This document shows, piece after piece, positions 15,422 through 24,082 of a stretch of 34,550 nt of DNA (position 1 is the first letter of the stretch; each line of letters begins with the position of its first letter). Location: contig CAZOPT010000005.1 of NCBI GenBank assembly GCA_964582055.1, forward strand, positions 1 to 34,550, in the 5' to 3' direction. The notes below the pieces were generated by a model. That model was not told where the DNA came from. It worked only from the letters and a program-made list of their open reading frames with translations, and ran no database searches. This stretch comes from JBKSMP01 sp964582055 (GTDB lineage Bacteria > Verrucomicrobiota > Verrucomicrobiia > Opitutales > UBA9783). The translations under genes were made by a program, and so were the position numbers.

Positions 15422-16786
15422 ATGAGCTTACCATCGGTATTATTATTTGGGCAAACAAACGTTGGAAAGAGTACGTTATTTAATCGTTTAAGTCGTTCAA
15501 AAATGGCGGTGGTTTATGATCAACCAGGTGTGACGCGGGATTTTATTACGACGACAATTGATAATCATTATCAACTTATGGATAGTGGAGGTTTATTCAG
15601 TCCAAGAGATGCGTTTTCGCAATCGGTTGAGAATCGTGTTTGGGAAGCGTTACAAAAGGCTCAATGTATTGTTTGGGTTTTAGATGGTCGTAAGGGATTG
15701 ACACCGATGGATCGTCAGATTTCTCAAGATTTACGTCGTTTAAATGTACCACTTATTTTAGCCGTTAATAAAATTGATAATGAAAGAGAAGAGGCCAATT
15801 TAGCTGAATTTTATCGCTTAGGTTGGGAGGTTTTGATTCCAATTTCTGCAGAACATAATATCAATATAGATTTATTAAAGGAAGCGATTGAGCAAGTTTT
15901 ACCAAGAGCAACAGACGTGGTGCAACCAGTAGAACTGACTTCACAATTTGCGTTAATTGGGCGTCCCAATGTGGGCAAATCTTCGCTTACAAATGCCTTA
16001 TTGAAAGAAAATCGTGTATTAGTTAGTGATGTAGCGGGTACAACACGAGATGCTATTGAGTGTCCTTTTTCTTGGACCTTTAGAAAAACAGGTCAAACGG
16101 AACATTTTATTTTGGTTGATACAGCTGGTGTTCGCAAGCAGACGACAGATGCTGTAGAGTTTTTTTCATCAGTTCGTACGAATGCAGCTCTTAAAAGAGT
16201 AAATATTGCGGTTATTTTGTTGGATAGTTTGACGGGGCCAACTGAAATTGACAAAAATCTTATTAATGAGGTTTCGCGGTTGGGTAAAGGCTGCATTTTA
16301 GTCGTTAATAAGTGGGATATTGCTCGAGAACGTTTAGCTGAAAAAGGAAAAAATCCAGAAAAATTTCAGCAAGAGTTTTTGGAAGAATTACATCGCATTT
16401 GTCCATTTTGTGACGCTCCAGTTGTTTTTATTTCTGCCAAATCTCGTGAAGGTTTAGAGTTGTTTTTGAATCAGATTAAGGCTCTTCAAAAACGTTTACA
16501 GATGCAGATTACGACAGGTGCTTTAAATCGTTTCTTTCAAAAGTTGCAATTGCAGAAACCGCCAACATCGTGTCATGGTAAGCATTTTAAGATTTATTAT
16601 GCAGTACAAAAGGACCAAACACCTTTAACCTTAAAAATCTTTTGTAATCGACTTGTTTGGTTGCCTCAAACATATAAGCGTTTTTTGGAAAACAGTTTAC
16701 GAACACATTTTAAATTGTCAGGTTGTCCGATTGTTTGGGATTGGATTGAAAAGCCTAAACGTGAAGTTTTGCCAGAAAACCAATGA
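15422..16786 (+). CDS. der: Ribosome-assembly GTPase Der (EngA)
   Basis: Der is the double-GTPase needed for 50S ribosomal subunit maturation. The 454-aa protein has two G domains and a C-terminal KH-like domain. The first P-loop, FGQTNVGKST (9-18), is followed by PGVTRD, DSGG and NKID; the second P-loop, GRPNVGKSS (near 182-190), is followed by AGTTRD, DTAGV and NKWD. The KH-like part runs from about 350 to the end. The first P-loop has QT where GRP is usual, but the key Lys and Ser are intact. An AAGGGG sits only one base before the ATG, an unusually short spacing. The stop overlaps xerC/D by 4 bp. Confidence 0.96.
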   Translation: MSLPSVLLFGQTNVGKSTLFNRLSRSKMAVVYDQPGVTRDFITTTIDNHYQLMDSGGLFSPRDAFSQSVENRVWEALQKAQCIVWVLDGRKGLTPMDRQISQDLRRLNVPLILAVNKIDNEREEANLAEFYRLGWEVLIPISAEHNINIDLLKEAIEQVLPRATDVVQPVELTSQFALIGRPNVGKSSLTNALLKENRVLVSDVAGTTRDAIECPFSWTFRKTGQTEHFILVDTAGVRKQTTDAVEFFSSVRTNAALKRVNIAVILLDSLTGPTEIDKNLINEVSRLGKGCILVVNKWDIARERLAEKGKNPEKFQQEFLEELHRICPFCDAPVVFISAKSREGLELFLNQIKALQKRLQMQITTGALNRFFQKLQLQKPPTSCHGKHFKIYYAVQKDQTPLTLKIFCNRLVWLPQTYKRFLENSLRTHFKLSGCPIVWDWIEKPKREVLPENQ

Positions 16787-17655
16787 GTTATCAGAGCTGC
16801 GAGCTAGAAGCTTTTGAAAATTTTCTTAAGCAGCGAGCTTATTCCGTATTTACTTTACGCAATTATTTGCGAGCAGTTGAGCGCTGGTTGGATTTTTCTG
16901 AAAAGAATGGATTATCTTTTAAAGAAGGAAGTCATTTGAAACTTTTTTTGCAAAAACGTTTGGTTGGAAAGCGTACGCTAAATAATGAATTATCGGCATT
17001 GCGTACATTTTTTCAGTTTTTAGAAATAAACTCAGGGATTGTGATGCCGACCGAATTTGCAGACATAAGTCCAAAGTTTGAGTCTAAATTGCCGCATTTT
17101 TTCACTGTAGAGCAAATAAAATTACTTTTGAATATGCCTGACAAATTGTTTGCAAATGGTAAGCTGACTGAGTTTTTTTGGAAACGTGATAAAGCCTTAT
17201 TGGAATTACTTTATGGAGGAGGTGTTCGTGTTGGTGAAGTGGTTAAATTGCGTTGTGAACATATAGATTGGGGAAATCATCTCATTCGTATTTTAGGTAA
17301 AGGCAATAAGGAGCGGATTATTCCAATAGGTCTTCCTGCACTTAACGCTCTAAAAGCTTTGCATGCTTGTAAGCAATCTCAAGTTCTTATACCTGGAGTG
17401 TCAGGTAAGGTGTTAACGACACGTTCGATCCAGTTGCTTGTTAAGAAATACCTTATTGCAGCACATTTACCTTTGGATATGACGCCTCATAGTTGTCGGC
17501 ATAGCTATGCCACTCATCTGCTCCAGAATGGTGCGGATTTGCGCGTTGTCCAAGAACTTCTTGGGCATGTTAATCTCTCTACAACTCAGAAATATACACA
17601 TGTAAATATTGCTCATTTGCAAAAGGTTTATCAAAAATCGCATCCACAAATGTGA
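16783..17655 (+). CDS. xerC: Tyrosine recombinase XerC/XerD
   Basis: Xer recombinases resolve chromosome dimers at dif during division. The 290-aa protein has an N-terminal SAM-like core-binding domain (about 5-85) and a catalytic domain with the complete active set: R149 (GGGVRVGE), K173 (LGKGNKER), H236 and R239 (TPHSCRH), H262 (LLGHVNLSTT) and nucleophile Y271 (QKYTHV). Length is typical of chromosomal XerC/D (about 300 aa), and there are no phage or integrative genes around, so a housekeeping role is likely. Sequence alone does not separate XerC from XerD. Its ATG overlaps the der stop by 4 bp. Confidence 0.92.
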   Translation: MSYQSCELEAFENFLKQRAYSVFTLRNYLRAVERWLDFSEKNGLSFKEGSHLKLFLQKRLVGKRTLNNELSALRTFFQFLEINSGIVMPTEFADISPKFESKLPHFFTVEQIKLLLNMPDKLFANGKLTEFFWKRDKALLELLYGGGVRVGEVVKLRCEHIDWGNHLIRILGKGNKERIIPIGLPALNALKALHACKQSQVLIPGVSGKVLTTRSIQLLVKKYLIAAHLPLDMTPHSCRHSYATHLLQNGADLRVVQELLGHVNLSTTQKYTHVNIAHLQKVYQKSHPQM

Positions 17656-17727
17656 GGTTGTAAATTAAGGTTTTTCTCACATTAAATATCATTGCGTTTT
17701 ATAGACAATATAGTATTGTGGATGGTT

Positions 17728-18567
17728 ATGGAAACGGTGCTCTCGGTTAAATCTTTACGTGTACGATTTGCGCAAGATGAAGGTTTTGTGGAAGTTGTAC
17801 ATGGGCTTGATTTCGAGCTTCATAAAGGAGAAACCTTGGCAATTGTTGGGGAAAGTGGTAGTGGGAAATCGGTTACAGCATTGGCCTTGACACAGTTGTT
17901 GCCAAAGAGGCCGCAATGTATTTTATTCGGAGAGGTTATTGTAAAACATTCTGGAAATTTGCTGCATTACAGTGAAAAGCAATTGCAGAAAATTCGTGGT
18001 GAACGAATTGCGTATATTTTTCAGAATCCATCGACTTCTCTTAATCCGGTATTGACCGTTGGGTATCAAGTTGGCGAAGCCGTACGATTACATCAACCAA
18101 AGATTAAGGACATAAAAAAAGTTGTTTTAAAAACGCTTGAAAAAGTGGGGTTAAAAGAGGTTGAACGTTGTTATAAAGCCTATCCATTCGAGTTAAGTGG
18201 AGGAATGCAGCAACGTGTTATGATTGCAATTGCATTGGCTTGTAAACCTCAAATTTTGATTGCAGATGAACCTACAACGGCTTTGGATGTCACATTACAA
18301 AAGCAAATTATGGATTTGCTTAAAACGTTACAGGTTTCAGAAAATTTATCGATTATCTTGATTACACATAATTTAGGCCTTGTAAAGAATTTCGCACAGA
18401 ACGTACTGGTTATGTTTCGTGGAAAAATTGTTGAGCGAGGAAGCTCAGAACAGATTTTATCTCAAGCTCAACATCCTTATACTCAAGCCTTAATTAATTG
18501 TATCCCCTCACTCAATAATCCACAAAAGAAATTGATTAGTATTGATTACACTGCATTAAAGGATTGA
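17728..18567 (+). CDS. ATPase of an oligopeptide/dipeptide ABC transporter (OppD/DppD type)
   Basis: The 279-aa ATPase powers peptide (or nickel) uptake in the OppD/DppD/NikD class. It has Walker A GESGSGKS, a Q-loop FQNPSTSLNPV, signature LSGGMQQR, Walker B with ILIADEPTTALD, and the class-specific C-terminal tail HPYTQALINCIPS. Normal OppD is about 320-330 aa, so the tail is short but includes the HPYT motif. Two ATGs compete (17722 and 17728); the second fits family alignments. A TTG at 17692 is also in frame. No partner ATPase, permease or binding-protein gene lies nearby: der-xerC/D precedes it and suf genes follow by 33 bp. The partners must be elsewhere or lost. Confidence 0.88.
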   Translation: METVLSVKSLRVRFAQDEGFVEVVHGLDFELHKGETLAIVGESGSGKSVTALALTQLLPKRPQCILFGEVIVKHSGNLLHYSEKQLQKIRGERIAYIFQNPSTSLNPVLTVGYQVGEAVRLHQPKIKDIKKVVLKTLEKVGLKEVERCYKAYPFELSGGMQQRVMIAIALACKPQILIADEPTTALDVTLQKQIMDLLKTLQVSENLSIILITHNLGLVKNFAQNVLVMFRGKIVERGSSEQILSQAQHPYTQALINCIPSLNNPQKKLISIDYTALKD

Positions 18568-18600
18568 CTTCTAAAGACCTTCATTATGTAGTAAGCTCAT

Positions 18601-19344
18601 ATGGGGAAGGCTGTTTTGGAGCTTAAAGATTTGTCCTTAATACTAAAAGGAAATCTTGTTTTTGAAAAAATAAATTTGAAGGTAGATGCAGGAGAATTGC
18701 ATGTTTTATTGGGTCCTAATGGTGTGGGAAAAAGTTCTCTTTTAAAGGCAGTAGCAGGACATCCTTCTTATGCAGATGTGGGAGGTGAGATTTTGCTTAA
18801 CCAGGAGGCAATAAAAACTTTAGCACCTGAAATAAGAGCCCGTAAGGGGTTATTTGTAGCCTTTCAAAATCCTTGCGAAATAGAGGGATTAACAGTTGCT
18901 AATTTTTTGAGAAATACCTTAAAAGCTTTTCCAGAACATCCAGGTCACAAATGGAAAGCTGCAGAGTTTTACAGTTATTTGTATGAATTATTAGATGCAG
19001 TTGGACTTCCAAGGAATTTTACGTCAAGAGCTTTGCATTATGGTTTTTCTGGAGGTGAGAAAAAGCGTTGTGAGTTGCTACAATTGATGCTATTGCAGCC
19101 TCAATTAGCATTGCTGGATGAGCTTGATAGTGGGTTGGATGTTGATGCAAAAAAACGTGTCATTCATACTCTTCAAACAATGCGGCAAGAAAGGGAGACT
19201 TGTTTTTTTGTTATTTCGCATGATTTTGAATTTATTCGTCAATTACAACCGACGAAAATTCATTTGCTAAAAGATCGGCAATTATATTCTGGAGATAGCG
19301 TATTTTTGGATAAAATCGAACAGCAAGGGTATCAGTGGAAATGA
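18601..19344 (+). CDS. sufC: Fe-S cluster assembly ATPase SufC
   Basis: SufC is the ABC-type ATPase of the SufBCD Fe-S scaffold in the cytoplasm. The 247-aa protein has Walker A GPNGVGKS (38-45), a Q-loop AFQNPCEIEG with the SufC-typical QNP, signature FSGGEKKR, and Walker B/D-loop LALLDELDSGLDVDA. ELDSGLD is characteristic of SufC. The length is normal. It starts the sufC-sufB-sufD-sufT run; its stop overlaps the sufB ATG by 4 bp. No SufR-like regulator or sufR-type operator is visible upstream. Confidence 0.95.
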   Translation: MGKAVLELKDLSLILKGNLVFEKINLKVDAGELHVLLGPNGVGKSSLLKAVAGHPSYADVGGEILLNQEAIKTLAPEIRARKGLFVAFQNPCEIEGLTVANFLRNTLKAFPEHPGHKWKAAEFYSYLYELLDAVGLPRNFTSRALHYGFSGGEKKRCELLQLMLLQPQLALLDELDSGLDVDAKKRVIHTLQTMRQERETCFFVISHDFEFIRQLQPTKIHLLKDRQLYSGDSVFLDKIEQQGYQWK

Positions 19345-20711
19345 CTGAGGTTGGTGTAACAAAAACAGATTATGCTTTAACCTCAGGGTTTGGGCTCAAT
19401 GCAGATACAATTCGTTACATTTCTTCCGTAAAAGGAGAATCGGAAGCACTTTTAAATTTTCGTCTAAAAGCGTTGGAATATTTTTCTAAAGCAACTTTAC
19501 CGAAATGGGTTCCAGAGACGCTTAACGATATTGATTTTCAAAATTTGCAATATTATATTGCTGAAGGCCAACGTGCAAAAAAGACCTGGGAAGAAGTTCC
19601 TGAAGCGGTCAAACAAACGTTTGAACGGTTAGGAATTCCAGAAAAGGAACGTAAGTTTTTAGCGGGTGTTGAAGCGCAATTTGATAGTGAATTTGCGTAT
19701 TCCAAAATGCATCAACAATTACAAGATCAAGGTGTTATTTTTACAGATTCTCGAGAAGGTTTAGGTCGTTATTACGATACTTTTGCACCATACTTTTCAA
19801 AAGTTGTACCGATACAGGATAACAAATTTGCAGCACTTAATAGTGCCGTTTTTAGTGGTGGAAGCTTTATTTATGTGCCTAAAGGGGTAAAAGTTCAGCA
19901 GCCGTTACAAGCATATTTTAGAATCAATGCAGAGCGTTCAGGACAATTTGAACGAACTTTAATTATTTTGGACGAGGGTGCAGAATTAATGTACATGGAG
20001 GGTTGTACAGCTCCCGCTTTTGATACGCAAAATCTGCATTCTGCTGTTGTCGAGTTAGTTGCAAAAAAAGGAGCAAAATTACAATATGTTACAGTTCAGA
20101 ATTGGTCTTCGAATGTCTTGAATATTGTTACAAAGCGTGGTTGGGCGGAAGAAGATGCTGAAATTCGTTGGATTGATTGCAATATTGGTTCAAAAACGAC
20201 CGTTAAATATCCAGGGATTTTGCTAAAAGGAAGAAAGGCACGAGGTGAGGTTGTGTCGATTGCTTTGGCTCATTCGGGGCAGCGTCAAGATACAGGGGCA
20301 CGTATTTTGCATTTAGCGGATGAAACTACTTCAAATATTGTTTCAAAGTCGATCTCAATTGATGAGGGTTGGGCTGGTTATCGTGGAAAAGTTTATGTGC
20401 AATCAGGCTTAAAGGATTGTAAGAATAGTACCGAATGCCATTCGCTTTTGCTTAATGATCAAAGTCTTACGGGAACATTTCCTTGTATAGATGTTTGTGG
20501 TGATACGCATTGTGTACAGCATGAAGCTAGTATTACATCCTTAGATGAAGAAAAATTGTTTTATTTGCAGCAGCGAGGGTTGAAGCGATCAGAAGCAGTT
20601 AGTTTGAGTGTAAATGGCTTTGTGAATGATCTTGTGCAAGCTTTTCCTTTAGAATACAGTGTTGAACTGAAGCGTTTGATTGATATGGAGGTGGGAAATG
20701 CTATTGGATAA
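19341..20711 (+). CDS. sufB: Fe-S cluster assembly scaffold SufB
   Basis: SufB is the scaffold that receives persulfide sulfur and builds nascent Fe-S clusters with SufC and SufD. From ATG 19341 (overlapping the sufC stop as ATGA) it is 456 aa; an in-frame GTG two codons earlier is less likely. Family motifs include FSGGSFIYVPKGV, MEGCTAP, the beta-helix core with RGWAEEDAEIRWIDCNIGSKTTVKYP, and the C-terminal NSTECHSLL Cys (equivalent to the conserved SufB Cys) and HEASITSLDEEKLFYLQQRG. Length is close to E. coli SufB (495 aa), lacking some N-terminal residues. sufD begins 14 bp inside its 3' end. Confidence 0.95.
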   Translation: MTEVGVTKTDYALTSGFGLNADTIRYISSVKGESEALLNFRLKALEYFSKATLPKWVPETLNDIDFQNLQYYIAEGQRAKKTWEEVPEAVKQTFERLGIPEKERKFLAGVEAQFDSEFAYSKMHQQLQDQGVIFTDSREGLGRYYDTFAPYFSKVVPIQDNKFAALNSAVFSGGSFIYVPKGVKVQQPLQAYFRINAERSGQFERTLIILDEGAELMYMEGCTAPAFDTQNLHSAVVELVAKKGAKLQYVTVQNWSSNVLNIVTKRGWAEEDAEIRWIDCNIGSKTTVKYPGILLKGRKARGEVVSIALAHSGQRQDTGARILHLADETTSNIVSKSISIDEGWAGYRGKVYVQSGLKDCKNSTECHSLLLNDQSLTGTFPCIDVCGDTHCVQHEASITSLDEEKLFYLQQRGLKRSEAVSLSVNGFVNDLVQAFPLEYSVELKRLIDMEVGNAIG

Positions 20712-21486
20712 GCTAGAAACACTTCGGCTTTATAAGAAAACTTCATATGGTTTTTGGTCTGAAAAGGAAGGACTGCCTTGTTTTACCTTTTTTGACAATC
20801 GGAAGATTACTTCATGGATTCGATTTGAACCTATTGAGGCGTTCCATGTAATTTTTGGGCAAAATAGCCAAATTCAATTGTTTGAATCAAATAATAAGGT
20901 ACAGTATCAGTTATTGCCTCAATCAAGCGTACAACATATTGGCCCAGAAAGTGCTGAAAGTTTGCAATTTTCGCTTCATCAAGCCGCTACACTTAAGCAT
21001 TTTACGCGAATAAATTCAAGCGAGTGTTCGGAAGAATCGGTTGCAATTCGCTTGTTAGAACCTAAGGCTGCAGTTGATTGGCAAGAAGGTTTGTACTTAA
21101 ATAAAGGTGACCATAAGCTTTCTATTGAAATTGATCATTTGGCGGTACAAACACATTCTAATTGCTGCGTTAAATCGGTTTTGGAACAAGCAAGTAAGTT
21201 GCAATTCATAGGAAATGTGTATGTTCAAAAAGAGGCTGAGGAAGCAATAGCCCATCAACGGAATTTGAATTATGTTTTAGATGCCAATTCTCGTGTTATT
21301 TCTTTACCCAACTTACATGTTTTTAATCGAAAGATAGAAGCTTCTCATGGCACTGCAACGCAGCCAATTCCTGAAGAAATTTTATTTTATTTAAGAGCCA
21401 GAGGACTTTCGTTAGATCAAGCTAAGCAGGTGTATTTTGACAGTTTTTTAGGATGTTTGCCTTTGGAAGAAGGGTATGAGTTTTGA
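20698..21486 (+). CDS. sufD: Short SufD homologue
   Basis: SufD pairs with SufB in the SufBC2D complex. This protein is only 262 aa, against about 420 aa in E. coli. The start at 20698 is fixed by GGAGG five bases upstream and overlaps sufB by 14 bp. The C-terminal core is recognisable: RNLNYVLDANSRVISLPNLHV, KIEASHGTATQPI with the conserved His, and EEILFYLRARGLSLDQAK. The N-terminal half is reduced, and the beta-helix middle is poorly conserved. Whether it still forms a full SufBCD complex is unclear. sufT starts 11 bp before its stop. Confidence 0.88.
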   Translation: MLLDKLETLRLYKKTSYGFWSEKEGLPCFTFFDNRKITSWIRFEPIEAFHVIFGQNSQIQLFESNNKVQYQLLPQSSVQHIGPESAESLQFSLHQAATLKHFTRINSSECSEESVAIRLLEPKAAVDWQEGLYLNKGDHKLSIEIDHLAVQTHSNCCVKSVLEQASKLQFIGNVYVQKEAEEAIAHQRNLNYVLDANSRVISLPNLHVFNRKIEASHGTATQPIPEEILFYLRARGLSLDQAKQVYFDSFLGCLPLEEGYEF

Positions 21487-21808
21487 TGTGAATAATCGTT
21501 TAAAAGAACAGATTTGGGATGCACTTCGTACGGTTCAAGATCCCGAAGTTCATTTAGATATTGTTAATTTAGGCTTAGTTTATGAAGTTCAGCTTGCACC
21601 TGTTTCTAAAAAAGAGTTTAGTGTTATTATTAAGATGACACTTACGTCTCCTTCTTGTCCTATGGCTCCTTATATTTTTCAAGCAATTCATGACGCTATT
21701 GAGTTTTTGGAAGGTGTTGCATCGGTTAACGTCGAACTTATTTGGGATCCCCCATGGTCTCAAGATCTTATTTCGGAAGAAGGCAAGATGGAGTTGGGTT
21801 TGCTCTAA
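21476..21808 (+). CDS. sufT: MIP18-family (DUF59) Fe-S protein SufT/PaaD-like
   Basis: The 110-aa protein belongs to the MIP18/DUF59 family, which helps deliver or mature Fe-S clusters. It shows TVQDPEVHLDIVNLGLVY (near residues 19-36), the MTLTSPSCPMAP active Cys motif, and the closing VELIWDPPWSQDLISEEGK block. The length fits single-domain SufT. The start overlaps sufD by 11 bp, so it is the last gene of sufC-B-D-T. It faces murJ, which ends 38 bp to the right. The intervening stretch is T-rich but I see no clear hairpin. Confidence 0.92.
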   Translation: MSFDVNNRLKEQIWDALRTVQDPEVHLDIVNLGLVYEVQLAPVSKKEFSVIIKMTLTSPSCPMAPYIFQAIHDAIEFLEGVASVNVELIWDPPWSQDLISEEGKMELGLL

Positions 21809-21845
21809 GACAGAATCTTTTTTTGTTTTTTCTCTTTTAGAAATT

Positions 21846-23354
21846 TTATTCAGTACGTAGAGCGATAAGTTTTTTAAAAGATCCTTTATCGAATAAAGCA
21901 AGAAGGATAAAATAAAAAATGGAGTGAATACTAATCAGCTTTAAAAGTTGTAATGCAGCTGATAATTTGTGTAAATTCCAGTCGCAGGTATTACAATGGA
22001 TATAGAGGCAGTATGTAAAAGGTAGGAGGCAGATCCATTTTTTCCCTAAAATCCATGTATAACGTAAATTGTAATGTGGATAACGATTTTTGATTAAATG
22101 CCATTGTGAGAAAAATTGGATACCTGTACTAAGAATAGAAGCCCAAACAAGTCCTTCAATTTTGATGTAAGGCATTAAGATGAGGGCAATCGCTAAATAT
22201 AAAACAAGGGTGCAACAGGATAATTTTACAGGTGTTTGAGTGTCTTTATGGGCATAAAAAACACGAGTAAGTAACGAAGAAATACCGAATAAGGGCAATC
22301 CTATTGCAAATAGTTTTAATAATGGTACAACAGCGTTTACGTCTTTTAAAGAAAACCGTCCCCAGCAAAAAAAGAGTTGCAGAATGGGTTCCGCAAGAAT
22401 GTAAAGTGCACAACCGGCAGGCAACAATAACAATAACAATAATTCAAAGCAGTTTTTTAAGATAGTTCCTGATTGTTGTAATTTATTTTGTGCTTCAGCA
22501 AGCGAAAGTTTAGGTAAAAGTACCGAAATGATAGCAAAAGCAAATAAGCCTAAAGGTAATTCTAAAAAGCGGTTTGCTAGATAGAGGTAGGATACAGCTT
22601 CTGCATCTGTGTGAAAAGCTAGGAAACGTCCTAGTAGGGTGTTAATTTGAAAAATAGCTGCCCCAAATACACTTGGAATAAAAAGATTCCAAATGCGTGT
22701 TAAATCTTTATCATTTTCCCAAATAAATCGATTGAGTGGAAAGCCTAATTTTTTTAGTTGAAGTTTTGGCAAAAGCCATTGAATAGCGCCCCCGACAACT
22801 ACGCTTATGGACACAATAATTACTTGTTGTATTGAGGTTTGGGCAAATGTGCAAAGCCAAAGGCCTGTAAGCATGGATAAATTGAGGAAAACGGGCGAAA
22901 AAGCTGTTAAAGAAAATGTATCGAGAACATTGAGGGTGCCATTAAACAAAGCTGCAATACAAATAAACCATAAATAAGGTAGCATGGCATTTGTTAAATA
23001 AATGACAGTTTTCCACTTGGAATCGTTTATAAAGGGATCTATGCAGGCAAGTGTTAACATTAAAATGAAAATACCAATAAATAGATAAATACTGATGCGG
23101 GAAAAGAAAGAATTTAAGAAGATAGGTACGGTTGTTGGATGTTTAACATAGCGTTGTGCAAAAACAGGAACAAAGGCCGAATTGAGTGCTCCTTCTCCGC
23201 AAAGACGTCGAAAAAGGTTTGGGATAGCAAACGCAATAAGAAAGGCAGAAGATTCCATAGATGAACCTAAGATAGCAAAAAAGATAATATCCCGTAGCAA
23301 TCCTAATATGCGGGAACAGAATGTTCCTGTAATCATTTGAAGGATGGCTTTCAT
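21846..23354 (-). CDS. murJ: Lipid II flippase MurJ (MviN)
   Basis: MurJ flips lipid II across the inner membrane for peptidoglycan synthesis. From ATG 23354 it is 502 aa with about 14 hydrophobic helices. Family marks include SRILGLLRDIIFF near the start, AFAIPNLFRRLCGEGALNSAFVPVF, and a later NRFLELPLGLFAFAISV-like segment. Starting upstream at 23399 would overlap batE and add 15 residues not expected in MurJ, so 23354 is preferred. It begins 5 bp after the batE stop, so it appears to be the last gene of the Bat operon, an unusual partner. Key Arg residues of the central cavity lie in the RRL region and are present. Confidence 0.92.
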   Translation of the reverse strand: MKAILQMITGTFCSRILGLLRDIIFFAILGSSMESSAFLIAFAIPNLFRRLCGEGALNSAFVPVFAQRYVKHPTTVPIFLNSFFSRISIYLFIGIFILMLTLACIDPFINDSKWKTVIYLTNAMLPYLWFICIAALFNGTLNVLDTFSLTAFSPVFLNLSMLTGLWLCTFAQTSIQQVIIVSISVVVGGAIQWLLPKLQLKKLGFPLNRFIWENDKDLTRIWNLFIPSVFGAAIFQINTLLGRFLAFHTDAEAVSYLYLANRFLELPLGLFAFAIISVLLPKLSLAEAQNKLQQSGTILKNCFELLLLLLLPAGCALYILAEPILQLFFCWGRFSLKDVNAVVPLLKLFAIGLPLFGISSLLTRVFYAHKDTQTPVKLSCCTLVLYLAIALILMPYIKIEGLVWASILSTGIQFFSQWHLIKNRYPHYNLRYTWILGKKWICLLPFTYCLYIHCNTCDWNLHKLSAALQLLKLISIHSIFYFILLALFDKGSFKKLIALRTE

Positions 23355-23359
23355 ATGAA

Positions 23360-24082
23360 TTAATGTGCCAGAGAGCGCAAATGAGATTTGTTCACCCACC
23401 CATCTTCTGAACGATCGTTGCTGACAAACAAATAAGATTCTCGTTGATCTTTAGGCCAGCAATAGGTTCCTATTGGCCATATGTGCCGTGTGGGACTTGT
23501 TTCGGTAGGGGCAAAGCGTACTATGGTTTCTTCTATTGCGATATATATATTTTGATACTTGTAATTTAAAGCAAGTAGAACAGCAATTAGACCGCAAAAA
23601 ATACTACTGTAGATGAAACTTTTTAAAAGTATATATGAACGTTTAAATCCGCCATAAAAGATTCCCAGAAAGATAGAAGTCCAAAAGAAAAAGAGGCAGG
23701 TATTACGCCAAGTTTCCCAGGTGAAATAAGTAAAAACTTGTTGATACCAGGTTTGGCTAAGTTGCGGCAAATTTGGGTAAGTAGCGTATAAGTTTTTTTC
23801 AAATAACTGCAGCTTGCTCCACCGAGGTTGAATTTGTTTGGCTTTTAAATAATAAAATAAAGCATGACCGGGTTGTTGTCGAGATGCATACGTATTGGCT
23901 AAATTAAAGTAAATTTGGGCACTATCTGCAAAAGTTAGGGCTTTTTGGTAATAATGAATGGCTTGTTCCCATTGCTTTTGGGCCATAGCTTGATTTCCTT
24001 TTATGACATTATTTTCAGCTTTTTCTTGTGAAATTGCATGCGCTGACAATGGAAAAAAAATGAAAAGAATCCAACGTATCAT
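23360..24082 (-). CDS. batE: BatE-like TPR and SH3 membrane protein
   Basis: The 240-aa protein has a signal peptide (MIRWILFIFFPLSAHA), two TPR-like helices at about 25-90 (NQAMAQKQWEQAIHYYQKAL and IYFNLANTYASRQQPGHALF), two membrane helices (about 120-140 and 150-172), and a C-terminal bacterial SH3-like domain (RHIWPIGTYC...DGWVNKSHL). This order is that of BatE in Bat operons of Bacteroidetes and other phyla. The start at 24082 overlaps the batD stop by 4 bp; an upstream ATG at 24136 is within batD and less likely. It probably binds peptides or partners on the outer face of the inner membrane. Confidence 0.78.
   Translation of the reverse strand: MIRWILFIFFPLSAHAISQEKAENNVIKGNQAMAQKQWEQAIHYYQKALTFADSAQIYFNLANTYASRQQPGHALFYYLKAKQIQPRWSKLQLFEKNLYATYPNLPQLSQTWYQQVFTYFTWETWRNTCLFFFWTSIFLGIFYGGFKRSYILLKSFIYSSIFCGLIAVLLALNYKYQNIYIAIEETIVRFAPTETSPTRHIWPIGTYCWPKDQRESYLFVSNDRSEDGWVNKSHLRSLAH

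Noticed and set aside
16783..17655. The tyrosine recombinase as a phage or island integrase
   Set aside because: Length, complete Xer motif set and coupling to der fit chromosomal XerC/D, and no phage genes or tRNA-end repeats adjoin it.
21809..21845. T-rich stretch between sufT and murJ as a terminator
   Set aside because: It has T-runs but I could not find a stem before them.
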